DNA of 64,000 nt from Arsenophonus endosymbiont of Aleurodicus floccissimus (GTDB lineage Bacteria > Pseudomonadota > Gammaproteobacteria > Enterobacterales > Enterobacteriaceae), in NCBI RefSeq assembly GCF_900343025.1, contig NZ_OUND01000002.1, positions 1 to 64,000 on the forward strand. The letters run 5' to 3'. The notes beneath the pieces are model-generated. The model saw only the letters and a list, made by a program, of their open reading frames with translations, was not told where the DNA came from and made no database searches. Positions 25,168 through 36,893 of the stretch are shown one piece after another. The position numbers and the translations under genes were made by a program. Numbering within the stretch: position 1 is the stretch's first letter; every line of letters begins with the position of its first letter.

Positions 25168-25415
25168 TAGCTTCTTGCTCCTGGATTAACCGGGTTACCC
25201 GGGGACTCACATCACTCAAAACATCCTATATATTTGAGCGTTAAATACGGTGAGCAGAATCCAGAAATTAATCTTAGTGGCTCTGTCACCGTCTACGTAG
25301 GATATTAAGTAATCACTTACACCTACGGTCTTGGACGTGGCCTGGATAAGGCCAGACACCAACCTAAATTCAGCGTTTGCTATTTTCTGTTTAAAATATA
25401 AATATAAAGCATAAG
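25168..25415 (-). promoter_or_regulatory. rplJ mRNA leader (L10-L12 autoregulation)
   Basis: This leader on the minus strand is strikingly like E. coli's. It contains CCAAGACCGTAGG, ATATCCTACGTAGACGGTGACAG, CTCACCGTATTTAACGCTC, and a GGGTAACCCGG hairpin just before the ribosome site. In E. coli, L10 with L12 binds here and blocks translation of rplJ and rplL. Conservation in a decaying genome suggests the control still operates. Confidence 0.8.
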
Positions 25416-25422
25416 TCGTTAA

Positions 25423-25451
25423 ATTGTATCCAAATTTAACACAAAGGTAAA
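25423..25451 (-). promoter_or_regulatory. rplJ operon promoter
   Basis: On the minus strand TTTACC (25446-25451), a 17-base spacer and TACAAT (25423-25428) lie between rplA and the conserved rplJ leader. This is the position of the E. coli L10 promoter. Confidence 0.65.
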
Positions 25452-25496
25452 GCTAAAAATGATACTCAAAAATTATGCTGACGCAGATAATCCTGC

Positions 25497-26174
25497 TTAA
25501 TCAACAGTAACTCCTACTCCCATCGTAGTAGATAGGCTAATTTTCTTAATATAAACACCTTTAGCAGAAGAGGTTTTTGCTTTTTTCAACGCAACCAATA
25601 GTGCTTCAAGATTTTCTTTTAATTTACTATCGTCAAAATCAACTTTACCGATGGTGGTATGAATGATACCGTTTTTATCATTACGATAACGGATCTGACC
25701 CGCTTTGGCATTTTGAACCGCTTCAGCGATATTAGGAGTTACTGTACCAACTTTGGGATTTGGCATTAAACCACGAGGTCCTAAAATCTGACCTAACTGG
25801 CCAACAATGCGCATTGCGTCTGGCGAAGCAATAAGAACATCAAAGTCCATTTCACCCTTTTTAATTTTATCAGCTAGTTCTTCCATACCAACTAATTCAG
25901 CTCCAGCAGCTGTTGCAGCCTCAGCATTCGCTCCTTGAGTAAATACCGCAACACGAACAGAACGACCGGTACCATGCGGCAAAACAGTTGCCCCACGAAC
26001 ATTTTGATCAGATTTACGTGCATCAATACCAAGATTAACTGCAACGTCAACGCTCTCTACAAATTTAGCCGTCGCTAATTCTTTCAAGAGTGTAATTGCT
26101 TCAGTAATATCATATTGTTTAGTTGCATCAATCTTTTCACGGATATTGCGCATACGCTTGGTTAGTTTAGCCAT
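25497..26174 (-). CDS. rplA: 50S ribosomal protein L1, C-terminus cut by a stop codon
   Basis: L1 binds 23S rRNA near the E site, helps move deacylated tRNA out, and represses its own operon. The protein follows E. coli L1 throughout ([51 protein letters not shown]) but ends after GVGVTVD at 225 residues, against 234 in E. coli. The next codon, normally Gln, is TAA. The same frame then continues AGLSASA to a second TAA at 25473. This is a recent-looking nonsense change that removes the last eight residues of the ancestral reading frame. The lost tail is peripheral, so L1 probably still works. Confidence 0.94.
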   Translation of the reverse strand: MAKLTKRMRNIREKIDATKQYDITEAITLLKELATAKFVESVDVAVNLGIDARKSDQNVRGATVLPHGTGRSVRVAVFTQGANAEAATAAGAELVGMEELADKIKKGEMDFDVLIASPDAMRIVGQLGQILGPRGLMPNPKVGTVTPNIAEAVQNAKAGQIRYRNDKNGIIHTTIGKVDFDDSKLKENLEALLVALKKAKTSSAKGVYIKKISLSTTMGVGVTVD

Positions 26175-26181
26175 TGATTAA

Positions 26182-26610
26182 TTAACCCTCCACCAGCAAA
26201 CCCATGGAACGAGCAGTACCTTCAATTGAACGCATCATCGCTTCAATATCAGCCCCTAGCATATCCGCAGCTTTAGTTTCAGCAATTTCACGAATTTGTA
26301 CGCTGGTTACTTTACCAACTTTCTCTTTATTTGGTGTACCTGAACCTGATTTAACACCCGCTGCTTTTTTCAGTAATACGGCGGCAGGTGGTGTCTTGGT
26401 TATAAATGTAAATGAACGGTCTGAATAGACAGTAATTACAACTGGAATTGGCAAGCCTTTTTCTAAGCTATCTGTCTTAACATTAAACGCTTTACAAAAT
26501 TCCATGATATTCACACCTTGCTGACCCAAAGCTGGACCAACAGGAGGACTAGGATTAGCCATACCTGCTGCAACTTGCAGCTTAACATAGGCTTGTACTT
26601 TCTTAGCCAT
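26182..26610 (-). CDS. rplK: 50S ribosomal protein L11
   Basis: L11 lies at the GTPase centre and is needed for RelA activation in the stringent response. The ATG at 26610 gives [23 protein letters not shown] and 142 residues, as in E. coli. The frame opens 12 codons earlier without homology. The C-terminal rRNA-binding domain ([26 protein letters not shown]) is conserved. It is followed by rplA after seven bases. The leader (26647-26700) is where L1 represses the operon in E. coli. Confidence 0.96.
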   Translation of the reverse strand: MAKKVQAYVKLQVAAGMANPSPPVGPALGQQGVNIMEFCKAFNVKTDSLEKGLPIPVVITVYSDRSFTFITKTPPAAVLLKKAAGVKSGSGTPNKEKVGKVTSVQIREIAETKAADMLGADIEAMMRSIEGTARSMGLLVEG

Positions 26611-26693
26611 GCATATTTCCCCTCTAATTGGGTAATGTCGCTTCAATTATGAAGCTCCCCTGTGCATATAATGACCCGTGTAATTTTCAGACC

Positions 26694-26742
26694 ATAAAAA
26701 ATAAAGGCGAAAAATTGTAGCTAAATTTCCCGCCTTTAGCAA
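26694..26742 (-). promoter_or_regulatory. Overlapping nusG terminator and rplK promoter
   Basis: Two signals share these bases on the minus strand. A stem AAAGGCG/CGCCTTT (26703-26737) followed by a T-rich tract looks like a terminator for secE-nusG. Inside it, TTGCTA (26737-26742), a 17-base spacer and TACAAT (26714-26719) form a good promoter for rplK. The promoter would restart transcription where the previous operon ends. Confidence 0.65.
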
Positions 26743-26755
26743 GTTGTCAAGTGTA

Positions 26756-27301
26756 TTACACTTTTTCTACTTGACTAAAATCTAATTCTACCGGTGTTGC
26801 GCGACCGAAAATAGAAACCGATACTTTAAGACGGCTCTTTTCATAATCAACTTCTTCAACCACACCATTGAAATCTGCAAATGGACCATCACTAACACGA
26901 ACCATTTCTCCTGGCTCAAACAGTGTTTTAGGTCGCGGCTTATCCCCTACTTGCTGCAAGCGATTCATAATCGCATCAACTTCTTTATTGCTAATAGGAG
27001 CTGGGTGATCTGGTGTACCACCAATAAAACCCATAACACGTGGTACACTTCGCACTAAATGCCAGCTAGCATCATCCATAGTCATTTGAACTAAAACATA
27101 TCCTGGAAAGAATTTTCGTTCACTTTTACGACGTTGGCCACTTCGAATTTCCATAACTTCTTCGGTTGGCACCATCACTTCACCAAACTTATCTTCCATA
27201 TCATGCAACTTGATATGTTCATGCAATGACTGGGCAACTCTAGCTTCAAAACCAGAAAATGCCTGAATAACATACCAGCGTTTTTTAGGGGATTCAGACA
27301 T
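26756..27301 (-). CDS. nusG: Transcription elongation/termination factor NusG
   Basis: NusG binds RNA polymerase across the cleft, speeds elongation, assists Rho, and links transcription to translation. The 181-residue product equals E. coli. It has the N-terminal NGN domain ([29 protein letters not shown]) and a C-terminal KOW domain ([25 protein letters not shown]). It begins one base after secE and ends at the terminator/promoter before rplK. Confidence 0.97.
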   Translation of the reverse strand: MSESPKKRWYVIQAFSGFEARVAQSLHEHIKLHDMEDKFGEVMVPTEEVMEIRSGQRRKSERKFFPGYVLVQMTMDDASWHLVRSVPRVMGFIGGTPDHPAPISNKEVDAIMNRLQQVGDKPRPKTLFEPGEMVRVSDGPFADFNGVVEEVDYEKSRLKVSVSIFGRATPVELDFSQVEKV

Positions 27302-27302
27302 C

Positions 27303-27686
27303 TTAGAACCTCAGGACTGTAATAAATGAAACTAAACGCACCAGTATACCATCTAATCCCCAAAGAATTAGTGCCATAACGGCAGTAACTGCCGCAACAA
27401 TTAATGTTGTCTGTAATGTTTCCTGGCGCGTTGGCCAAATGACTTTACGCATTTCAATACGAGCTTCGCGAGCAAATGCTAAAGTTGCTTTTCCTTTTGC
27501 TGTCCACAATGCAATGCCACCAGCAAGCGCAGCAATAGCAACAACTGCGATGACACGTAATGCAAGATTGTATTGTCGGAAATAATAATTACTAACAATA
27601 GCAATAACTAAAAGAATCGCGACTAATACCCATTTTGCTACATCAAAACTACGTCCGCTTTCTTGAGCATCGCTATTCACACTCAT
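27303..27686 (-). CDS. secE: Preprotein translocase subunit SecE
   Basis: SecE is the essential small membrane subunit of the SecYEG channel. The 127-residue protein matches E. coli in length. It has two N-terminal hydrophobic segments (about residues 18-35 and 42-62), an amphipathic cytoplasmic stretch ([20 protein letters not shown]) and a third membrane segment. The motif [10 protein letters not shown] is diagnostic. nusG follows after one base. Confidence 0.95.
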   Translation of the reverse strand: MSVNSDAQESGRSFDVAKWVLVAILLVIAIVSNYYFRQYNLALRVIAVVAIAALAGGIALWTAKGKATLAFAREARIEMRKVIWPTRQETLQTTLIVAAVTAVMALILWGLDGILVRLVSFITVLRF

Positions 27687-27843
27687 AAATCAACCCGTTA
27701 CTATGATATAATAAAAAGTCAATTTGCCTCGTAAAACAATTCAAATTTAACCGAAATAAAACATACCACTATTGTATCTCACTTTACGCCATAAACCAGT
27801 ATGACATTCAACTATTGAGAGACATCCAATAATTCTTTAATCA

Positions 27844-27898
27844 GAGCCTATCTCACCAATAATTAAACTACCATATAAGCTATTGATGAGATAGGTTC
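27844..27898. repeat. Long imperfect inverted repeat between secE and tuf
   Basis: Two arms of about 18 bases (GAGCCTATCTCACCAATA at 27844-27861 and its near complement TATTGATGAGATAGGTTC at 27881-27898) face each other across about 20 bases. This would form a strong stem in RNA or a cruciform in DNA. No T run follows on either strand, so it is not a typical terminator. It is unlike the E. coli tufB upstream region, which carries four tRNA genes. Confidence 0.6.
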
Positions 27899-27918
27899 TT
27901 CACTTATCCAAGCTAGTA

Positions 27919-27947
27919 TAAAAAAGGCATCAGATGATGCGCTTTTT
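27919..27947 (-). terminator. Terminator downstream of tuf
   Basis: On the minus strand the perfect palindrome GCATCATCTGATGC (27927-27940) is flanked by A residues before it and followed by CTTTTTTATA. It lies about 25 bases beyond the tuf stop and should end the str operon transcript before secE. Confidence 0.8.
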
Positions 27948-27966
27948 ACAATTATTGCTCTAAAGA

Positions 27967-29175
<1,209 letters not shown>

Positions 29176-29220
29176 TCAAACAATAGGAGAGAACCAGATT
29201 AAATAGTTAAAGAAAGCTAA

Positions 29221-31332
29221 TTACTTAGCTTTACGAGCTTCAATAATTGCTTGAGCAACATTGGTCGGTGCTTCATTGTACTTCAAAAATTCCATTGAGT
29301 AAGAAGCACGACCTTGAGTTTGTGAACGCAGATCTGTGGCATAACCAAACATTTCTGATAATGGTACTTGAGCGCGAACTGTCTTACCAGTTGCTATATC
29401 TTCCATACCTTCAATCATACCACGACGACGGTTCAGGTCACCAATTACGTCACCCATGTAGTCTTCAGGCGTTTCAACTTCAACTTTCATGATTGGCTCC
29501 AGTAAAACTGGACTTGCTTTCATGAAACCTTCTTTGAAAGCCATAGAACCTGCAATTTTGAATGCCATTTCCGAGGAATCAACCTCATGATAGGAACCAT
29601 CATACAATGCCACTTTGACATCAACAATGGGGTAGCCCGCCAGAACACCATTTTTCATCTGTTCTTGAACGCCTTTATCCACCGCAGGTATGTACTCTTT
29701 AGGTACAACGCCACCAACGATTTCATTGTGGAATTCATAACCAATTTCATGGCCTGCTTCCAAAGGTTCAACGCGTATCCATACATGACCAAATTGACCA
29801 CGACCACCAGACTGACGAACAAACTTACCTTCCTGCTCAATAGACTTACGAATAGTCTCACGGTATGCTACTTGTGGTTTACCAACGTTCGCTTCAACTT
29901 TAAATTCACGACGCATACGGTCAACCAATACTTCCAGATGCAACTCACCCATACCAGCAATAATTGTCTGACCAGATTCCTCATCTGTTGACACGCGGAA
30001 GGATGGATCTTCTTGAGCCAAACGACCTAAAGTAATACGCATTTTTTCTTGGTCAGCTTTAGTTTTAGGTTCAATAGCAACCGAGATAACAGACTGTGGA
30101 AATTCCATACGCTCCAAAATAATTGGCGCATCCATAGCACATAGCGTATCACCGGTAGTCACATCTTTGAGGCCGATAGCGGCAGCAATGTCACCCGCTC
30201 GGACTTCTTTAATTTCTTCACGTTTATTAGCATGCATCTGGACGATACGACCAAAACGCTCTTTTTTATCTTTAACTGGGTTAAGAACGGTATCCCCTGA
30301 ATTAACTACACCAGAGTAAACCCGGAAGAAAGTCAAATTACCAACAAATGGGTCAGTTGCAATTTTGAATGCCAATGCTGAAAAAGGCTCATCATCACTT
30401 GCATGGTCTTCTGCTGGTGTATTTTTACCATCGGTTAAAACACCATTAATTGCCGGAATATCAGTAGGTGCAGGTAAATATTCAATAACCGCATCCAGCA
30501 TTGCTTGTACACCTTTATTTTTAAAGGCTGAACCGCATGTAACCAAAATAATTTCATTATTCAATACACGCTTACGCAATGCTTGTTTTATCTCTTCTTC
30601 AGACAGCTCTTCGCCACCAAAATATTTTTCCATTAACTCATCTGATGCTTCAGCGGCAGCTTCAATCAGCTTACTATGCCACTCTTCAGCTTCAGCTTGT
30701 AAGTTTGCTGGAATATCTTCATAAACGAAAGTGACGCCTTGATCACTATCATTCCACTGGATTGCTTTCATTTTAACTAAATCGATAACACCAGTGAATG
30801 ACTCTTCAGCGCCAATAGGTAACTGAAGTGGAACTGGTCTTGCTGCCAGACGTGACTCAATCTGTTCAACAACACGTAAGAAATTAGCACCCATGCGATC
30901 CATTTTATTAATAAATGCGATACGGGGTACTTGATACTTATTTGCCTGACGCCAAACTGTTTCAGATTGTGGTTGAACACCACCAACTGCACAATAAACC
31001 ATTACCGCACCATCAAGAACACGCATAGAACGTTCTACTTCAATAGTGAAGTCAACGTGTCCTGGGGTGTCAATGATGTTGATACGGTGTTCGTCAAACT
31101 GTTTACCCATACCAGACCAGAAAGCAGTAGTTGCAGCTGAAGTGATAGTAATACCACGCTCTTGCTCCTGCTCCATCCAGTCCATCGTTGCTGCGCCATC
31201 ATGAACTTCACCAATTTTATGGCTCACGCCAGTATAAAATAGTATACGTTCAGTTGTTGTGGTCTTACCAGCATCAATATGGGCACTAATACCGATGTTG
31301 CGATAACGCGTAATGGGAGTTTTACGAGCCAT
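29221..31332 (-). CDS. fusA: Elongation factor G
   Basis: EF-G is the GTPase that drives ribosome translocation and, with RRF, recycling. The 703-residue protein (E. coli 704) has the G1 motif [15 protein letters not shown]3 DTPGHVDF, G4 [10 protein letters not shown], and the domain IV segment [12 protein letters not shown]. The start [16 protein letters not shown] is standard. It is third in rpsL-rpsG-fusA-tuf and looks intact, in contrast with the tuf gene next to it. Confidence 0.97.
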   Translation of the reverse strand: MARKTPITRYRNIGISAHIDAGKTTTTERILFYTGVSHKIGEVHDGAATMDWMEQEQERGITITSAATTAFWSGMGKQFDEHRINIIDTPGHVDFTIEVERSMRVLDGAVMVYCAVGGVQPQSETVWRQANKYQVPRIAFINKMDRMGANFLRVVEQIESRLAARPVPLQLPIGAEESFTGVIDLVKMKAIQWNDSDQGVTFVYEDIPANLQAEAEEWHSKLIEAAAEASDELMEKYFGGEELSEEEIKQALRKRVLNNEIILVTCGSAFKNKGVQAMLDAVIEYLPAPTDIPAINGVLTDGKNTPAEDHASDDEPFSALAFKIATDPFVGNLTFFRVYSGVVNSGDTVLNPVKDKKERFGRIVQMHANKREEIKEVRAGDIAAAIGLKDVTTGDTLCAMDAPIILERMEFPQSVISVAIEPKTKADQEKMRITLGRLAQEDPSFRVSTDEESGQTIIAGMGELHLEVLVDRMRREFKVEANVGKPQVAYRETIRKSIEQEGKFVRQSGGRGQFGHVWIRVEPLEAGHEIGYEFHNEIVGGVVPKEYIPAVDKGVQEQMKNGVLAGYPIVDVKVALYDGSYHEVDSSEMAFKIAGSMAFKEGFMKASPVLLEPIMKVEVETPEDYMGDVIGDLNRRRGMIEGMEDIATGKTVRAQVPLSEMFGYATDLRSQTQGRASYSMEFLKYNEAPTNVAQAIIEARKAK

Positions 31333-31407
31333 TTTTTCCTCTCTCGTGACTGTTCAATTCGTACAAGGGTAACGCCATGTTACCCTTATGAACATAACTA
31401 GCGAATG

Positions 31408-31893
<486 letters not shown>

Positions 31894-31975
31894 TTAAATT
31901 CAGGGTTGTCCAAAACTCTATGAGTTTATTTTGACATTAAAAATTAAATGTTTGGCCTTACTTAACGGAGAACCA

Positions 31976-32459
<484 letters not shown>

Positions 32460-32481
32460 GAAATATACAAAGGATCATCCA

Positions 32482-32787
32482 TTACCAAGCAAAATATTGT
32501 GGATGTTTTACCGTTAATTGCACAAAATCAACAGAAGATATCTGACGGACATAAGATGACATATATGGCATTAATCCTCTTGCTTCTACATCATTTTGCA
32601 AAGCAAAAACTTGAATCCCTTTATCTTTTAATTGCATTAAAAAATTATTATCTTTATTAGCCGATGAGATTTTATGTCCTAGCAAAACCCCATCCTGTAA
32701 TAATAATACCTCATCCAGCTCCGTTAATAAGCTAATGAGTGAATCAAAGTCATTATAATAAGGGGAAGTAGAAATGGTATATAGCAT
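32482..32787 (-). CDS. tusB: Sulfur relay protein TusB
   Basis: TusB is the small subunit of the TusBCD complex, which passes sulfur from TusA to TusE for 2-thiouridine formation on tRNA by MnmA. The 101-residue product (E. coli 95) starts MLYTISTSPYYNDFDSL and has the DEVLLLQDGV stretch of the family. It follows tusC after 17 bases and ends just before the str promoter, as in E. coli. Confidence 0.9.
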   Translation of the reverse strand: MLYTISTSPYYNDFDSLISLLTELDEVLLLQDGVLLGHKISSANKDNNFLMQLKDKGIQVFALQNDVEARGLMPYMSSYVRQISSVDFVQLTVKHPQYFAW

Positions 32788-32804
32788 GTTCGTCTTATGT
32801 TTAA

Positions 32805-33164
32805 CTAGAAAGTCAGAATTACATCATAATCTGCTAAGTTACGTCTAAGCCTGTCAACAGGAATAACTGTTGCCGGTAGGATAAAGCTACTGTCAGTAGA
32901 GAATCCTCTTGCTTCAAGATCTTCCTGACAAATATAACAAGCATTAATATCATATAATGGCAGTAATTTATAGGTTGAAATGTAATCACGCGCCAGGAGT
33001 TTACTCGGATTTTGTCTGGCCAGTAATTGGCAAACGCCATCAGAAATAAAGAAAACACCAATCTTTTCAGTTAATGCAGAAGTAGCAAGCAAAGCATCTA
33101 ATCCTTCACGACCACTTGAAGTTCCATGAGGTATTTTCATAAATACAAATGCTATTTTTTTCAT
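32805..33164 (-). CDS. tusC: Sulfur relay protein TusC
   Basis: TusC is a DsrF-like subunit of the TusBCD heterohexamer. The ATG at 33164 gives [27 protein letters not shown] and 119 residues, exactly as in E. coli; the longer frame to 33200 would overlap tusD. Typical DsrE-fold features such as [13 protein letters not shown] are visible. The start lies seven bases beyond the tusD stop, so the three genes form an operon. Confidence 0.92.
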   Translation of the reverse strand: MKKIAFVFMKIPHGTSSGREGLDALLATSALTEKIGVFFISDGVCQLLARQNPSKLLARDYISTYKLLPLYDINACYICQEDLEARGFSTDSSFILPATVIPVDRLRRNLADYDVILTF

Positions 33165-33171
33165 ATTTAAC

Positions 33172-33585
33172 TCAAAATTGAACTGTGCGATCACAGACAA
33201 GCATGGCCTCAGCCAAACTACCTAAGCCGCTCAATACAAAATCCTCATCTAGATTAGCGCCGGGTAAGTGACTATTTTTGGCTTCAGTTTCATCAATAAT
33301 ACCCCGTCGCAATGCAGCAGCTACGCAGACATTCAATTGACATCCTGTCTGCTGTGCTAATGTTTTCCATCCTATAAGTAAATTAAATTCATCACTAGCC
33401 GGTGAAATTAATTGATTACCGTTATAAACACCTTCTTGATAGAAAAAAACGGTTTTTAGTATATGTCCTTCCATAACCAAAGCATTCGCGAATTGCCAAG
33501 CATTAGTGGCCTGCTGAGTTCCATAAGCAGGCTCTGTCACTAATAGGCAATAAGTCAAAGGCTTATTTAACGTAGAAGCCCCCAT
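33172..33585 (-). CDS. tusD: Sulfurtransferase TusD
   Basis: TusD carries the active cysteine of the TusBCD relay. That residue is seen in [11 protein letters not shown], and the family stretches [16 protein letters not shown] and [11 protein letters not shown] are conserved. The product is 137 residues (E. coli 128); the extra residues are at the N-terminus (MGASTLNK), where the start choice is uncertain. The gene begins four bases after yheO. Confidence 0.93.
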   Translation of the reverse strand: MGASTLNKPLTYCLLVTEPAYGTQQATNAWQFANALVMEGHILKTVFFYQEGVYNGNQLISPASDEFNLLIGWKTLAQQTGCQLNVCVAAALRRGIIDETEAKNSHLPGANLDEDFVLSGLGSLAEAMLVCDRTVQF

Positions 33586-33589
33586 TTAT

Positions 33590-34294
33590 TTACTCACCAC
33601 TTTTAAACTGCCGTATATAGAGATAAACCGTGTGCTTAGAAATATTCAAACGATCAGCAACCTGATTAATCGCATCTTTAATATCAAAAATTCCTTTTTC
33701 ATATAAATTAAGCACGACTTGTCTGTTTTTCATATTATTTGGCACATTGCGATCAGCATTAACTTCTTCTATAGTAAATTCCAATGCCTGAGCAACAAGA
33801 TCATCAACACAAGAGGCAAAATTAACGTTGGAAGCAACTTCATGGTTTTTTCCCGGCACAAATGTTTTGACTATCTCAGAAAATGGCATATCTAAATTCA
33901 TATTAATACAAAGTAAACCAATAACTCGCCGTTTGGGATTACGGATGGCAATAGTGACTGATTTCATTAAGGCACCACTTTTTGCGCGCGTAAAATAAGC
34001 TTTCGATACACTGGAATCAATATCGGTCATATCATGTAGCATACGTAAAGCTAAATCGTTAATTGGTGAACCAATCTTACGGCCTGTATGTTCACCATTA
34101 GCTATTCTGACCGCTGAACATTTTAAATCTTCAAGTGAATGAAGAACAATTTCACAATGCCCACCAATTAACATAGCCAAACCGTCAACCATCGATTCAT
34201 AAGATGTCAAAATCGCGTAATCAACACCATCAAACGGTTGATCATCCAGTAAATCATTATCACAGCTATCATTAGAATATAATAGGTTAGACAT
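33590..34294 (-). CDS. yheO: YheO-family PAS/HTH transcriptional regulator
   Basis: The 234-residue protein matches E. coli YheO (240). It has an N-terminal PAS-like YheO domain (about 25-150: DGLAMLIGGHCEIVLHSLED, KAYFTRAKSGALMKSVTI) and a C-terminal helix-turn-helix (about 195-228: GIFDIKDAINQVADRLNISKHTVYLYIR). Its target genes are not well known; by structure it is a sensor-regulator. It leads the yheO-tusDCB set as in E. coli. The start has only a modest ribosome site. Confidence 0.9.
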   Translation of the reverse strand: MSNLLYSNDSCDNDLLDDQPFDGVDYAILTSYESMVDGLAMLIGGHCEIVLHSLEDLKCSAVRIANGEHTGRKIGSPINDLALRMLHDMTDIDSSVSKAYFTRAKSGALMKSVTIAIRNPKRRVIGLLCINMNLDMPFSEIVKTFVPGKNHEVASNVNFASCVDDLVAQALEFTIEEVNADRNVPNNMKNRQVVLNLYEKGIFDIKDAINQVADRLNISKHTVYLYIRQFKSGE

Positions 34295-34763
34295 TCAGAC
34301 TCCATCCTCTACATATTGACGAAACTTTATTAAACGATTATGTGAGTAAACACTGATCTTATTATTAATGTGCAATTTATTTAGCAATCATCAATACGCT
34401 AAACTTACGGTAAAAAGAATCTAAGACGTTAAAACCACAAAGACCAATCGTCAAAGGATCTCATGTCAGACCTTTGGCTTGCCTCACAGGACATAAACAA
34501 AAAAGTAACTTAATCATTTAATTTAGACAAAAATCACAAAAAAACCTGCTAATAATACTTTAAGCAAATTGAATAATATTAACATTTATAAAAATACTTT
34601 AAATTATATTCGAGGTATTTATTGATAATGCGCAATTTCTATTACCGCATTTATATTGCTACTCATCATAAATTAATTAAAATAAATCTCGACTATCCAG
34701 GGTATGCCAAGGTATGTAAGAAAGCCAAAGGCATAGTTTAGATCTGCCTCTTTTGTCTCTCAA
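34295..34763. other. Gap between yheO and the fkpA remnant
   Basis: This gap of about 470 bases is AT-rich and has no open frame or family similarity that I can support. It presumably holds the yheO promoter near 34300-34350 and the downstream end of fkpA. No clear terminator or repeat is visible. Confidence 0.6.
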
Positions 34764-35500
34764 TTATTTCTTAGCCGGTTTGATATCTAATAACTCAACA
34801 TTAAAGATCAAAGTTGAATTTACTGGAATTACCGCTGCTGCAGATTTTCCGTAACCTAATTCTGGTGGAATAATAAGTTGAAGTTTGCCGCCTTTTTTCA
34901 ATTGTTGCAAACCTTTGGTCCAACCAAGGATCACTGAATCAATCGCAATTGTTAACGGTTCATTACGCTTATAAGAACTGTCAAATACTGAGCCATCAAT
35001 TAAACGACCTTCGTAATTTACCACGATAGTATCTTTATCTGTTGGCTTTGCTCCTTGACCAGGTTTTTCAGTTTTATAAATTAATCCACTTTTTGTTTTT
35101 ACTGCACTTTTCTCTTCTTTAAGATATTTAGCTCAATAATCATCACGCAATTTACCATTCTTTTTACTTGCTTTTTCCATTTTTACCTGGGCTGCAGTTT
35201 GTATTTTTTTTCAAGTGCTTTTAAGGTTGTTTCTATTTCTTGATCACTAATTTTACTTTTATTAATAAATGCATCCTGTACGCCAGCTAAAAGCTGTTGC
35301 CTATCAAGATTAATACCGATAGATTTTTGCTGCATTAAAGAATTATATATGTAACGATCCAGTGAAGCACCTAATGCATAAGCGCTACGCTGATCTTCAT
35401 TATCAAATTTCTTATTTGCATCAGCAGCGAATACTTGCGAGGTATTTAGCAACATAGACAAAGATATCACTAAAAGAGTTGTTTTAAATAATGATTTCAT
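34764..35500 (-). pseudogene. fkpA: Broken periplasmic peptidyl-prolyl isomerase FkpA
   Basis: FkpA is a periplasmic proline isomerase and chaperone. The first frame gives a signal peptide (MKSLFKTTLLVISL...VFA) and the dimerisation part (SAYALGASLDRYI). A frameshift near 35190 follows, then a TGA at 35133-35135 where the family has a codon. The FKBP domain continues in one frame (VNYEGRLIDGSVFDSSY, ELGYGKSAAAVIPVNSTLIFNVELL). One frameshift plus one stop make it a pseudogene. It keeps the E. coli place between yheO and slyX. Confidence 0.88.
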
Positions 35501-35730
35501 TCAATTCTCCAATTATGTTTATTATTACTAATCAGTCATAGTAAAGTGTGTTAGCTAATTAACTGCGAGATAATACAATCAATAAGTTAAGGGATTAAAT
35601 ATAGTTAAACCAGGCCAATAAAAAGAAGCTACCAGGTAAATCATAATAGAAAAAACTTCTCTAAGGCTTTATCAGTAGGCATTATATCGAATATCCAATC
35701 TATGTATTTCACTCCCGACAGGAGGTTCAA

Positions 35731-35952
35731 GTGGATTTACTTAAAAAATATGAAGAAAGATTAGAGGATTTGGAAAGTAAATTATCTTTTCAAGAGATCA
35801 CCATTGAAGCGCTTAATCAAGTGGTTGTCGAACAACAACTTGAAATGGTTAAATTAAAAGAACATATGCAACTGGTTACTGAACGATTAAAAGCCACACA
35901 TTCATCACCATTAGCGCCAATGAATGAAGAAACTCCACCACCACACTATTAA
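35731..35952 (+). CDS. slyX: SlyX family protein
   Basis: This 73-residue protein of unknown molecular role is mostly a predicted coiled coil ([24 protein letters not shown]) and ends EETPPPHY, like E. coli SlyX (72). The start is GTG at 35731, preceded by a strong AGGAGG site. It is divergent from fkpA and converges on slyD, as in E. coli. No damage is seen. Confidence 0.92.
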   Translation: MDLLKKYEERLEDLESKLSFQEITIEALNQVVVEQQLEMVKLKEHMQLVTERLKATHSSPLAPMNEETPPPHY

Positions 35953-35961
35953 GCAATCAAA

Positions 35962-35991
35962 AAATCAGCGAGCCTATTTTCTCGCTGATTT
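35962..35991. terminator. Bidirectional terminator between slyX and slyD
   Basis: An 11-bp stem (AAATCAGCGAG at 35962-35972, CTCGCTGATTT at 35981-35991) with an eight-base loop lies between the convergent slyX and slyD genes. A and T residues flank both sides, so it can end transcription from either direction. Confidence 0.75.
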
Positions 35992-36020
35992 ATTTCAATC
36001 TAGGCGATTATTATGCCAAC

Positions 36021-36575
36021 TTAACGACAACCACAACCACCATGTCTATGAGAACACTCTTTATCACCATCATGTTCACCATGACAGCAACCACCCTCAT
36101 GACCATCCTCACTATGAACATGGCCGTGCGCTAATTCTTCTTCAGTAGCTTCCAGGATCGCGATAGTTTTAACATTAAATTTTAAATTCTGAACAGCTAA
36201 AATGTGATTACCATCAATGATAACCTCATCACCTTCAATACCTGTAATTTCTACCGGTACTGAGCCCATATCGGTATCTGCTAAGAAACGCATACCAACT
36301 TGTAACTCATCAATACCAACAAAAACATTTTTTGGTGCACGTTGAACTAAATTCTCATCATATTGGCCATAAGCGTCATCAGCTTGGATCTCAATATCGA
36401 AATGTTCACCAACAGTGCGTCCTTCGAGTGCCTTTTCTAAACCTGAAATCAAAGAACCACGACCATGCAAATAATCAAGTGGCGCACTGTCCGACGACTC
36501 ATCAACTAATGCATTATCTTCTGTTCTCACTTTATAAGCCAGGCTCACCACTAAATCTTTCGCTACTTTTTTCAT
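36021..36575 (-). CDS. slyD: Metal-binding peptidyl-prolyl isomerase SlyD
   Basis: SlyD is a cytoplasmic FKBP-type isomerase and chaperone that also supplies nickel to hydrogenase maturation in E. coli. The 184-residue protein (E. coli 196) has the FKBP part (DSAPLDYLHGRGSLISGLEKALEG), the inserted chaperone flap (about 70-130), and a C-terminal His/Cys-rich tail (GGCCHGEHDGDKECSHRHGG) that binds metal. The tail is shorter than in E. coli but still rich in ligands. The gene is intact. Confidence 0.95.
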   Translation of the reverse strand: MKKVAKDLVVSLAYKVRTEDNALVDESSDSAPLDYLHGRGSLISGLEKALEGRTVGEHFDIEIQADDAYGQYDENLVQRAPKNVFVGIDELQVGMRFLADTDMGSVPVEITGIEGDEVIIDGNHILAVQNLKFNVKTIAILEATEEELAHGHVHSEDGHEGGCCHGEHDGDKECSHRHGGCGCR

Positions 36576-36687
36576 TACATCTCCTACAACGTCGTGGATA
36601 AAAAATTTTTCCGATTGTACAAAAAAAGGACAGCTGTATTGAAACTTATAAAAAACATTATTTTTATTACAAAGTAAAAATTTCTAT

Positions 36688-36867
36688 TTACAAATTTTTA
36701 TCTTTGATATGACTATCAGATCCATCTAATGTCTGAGATTGCCTATAGTGACACTTTTTACATTCAAGGTAATCAAATGCATTTTTTTGCCAAAGTATCA
36801 GGATATCTTGAGATTGGCACTTAGGACAAACAGCGCTAGCAATGAATCTTTTACGTATTACAGAGGT
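36688..36867 (-). CDS. yheV: YheV-like zinc-ribbon protein, start codon unclear
   Basis: Between kefB and slyD, where E. coli has yheV, one minus frame gives VIRKRFIASAVCPKCQSQD, then LECKKCHYRQSQTLDG, and stops at 36688-36690. The two Cys pairs (CPKC and CKKC) form the zinc ribbon of this family of small proteins of unknown role. The frame matches E. coli YheV (66 residues) from its second or third residue, but no ATG, GTG or TTG is found in frame. An in-frame TGA lies at 36868-36870, only four codons before the conserved IRKR. It has either lost its start codon or uses an unusual one. Confidence 0.55.
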   Translation of the reverse strand, partial: TSVIRKRFIASAVCPKCQSQDILILWQKNAFDYLECKKCHYRQSQTLDGSDSHIKDKNL

Positions 36868-36893
36868 TCACTTTCTCGCTAATTAATCTTATG

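Noticed and set aside
27687-27966. Looked for the thrU-tyrU-glyT-thrT tRNA genes that precede tufB in E. coli.
   Set aside because: No cloverleaf-like sequence or tRNA box motifs (GGTTCGAATCC) are present; the stretch holds only an inverted repeat and the tuf terminator.
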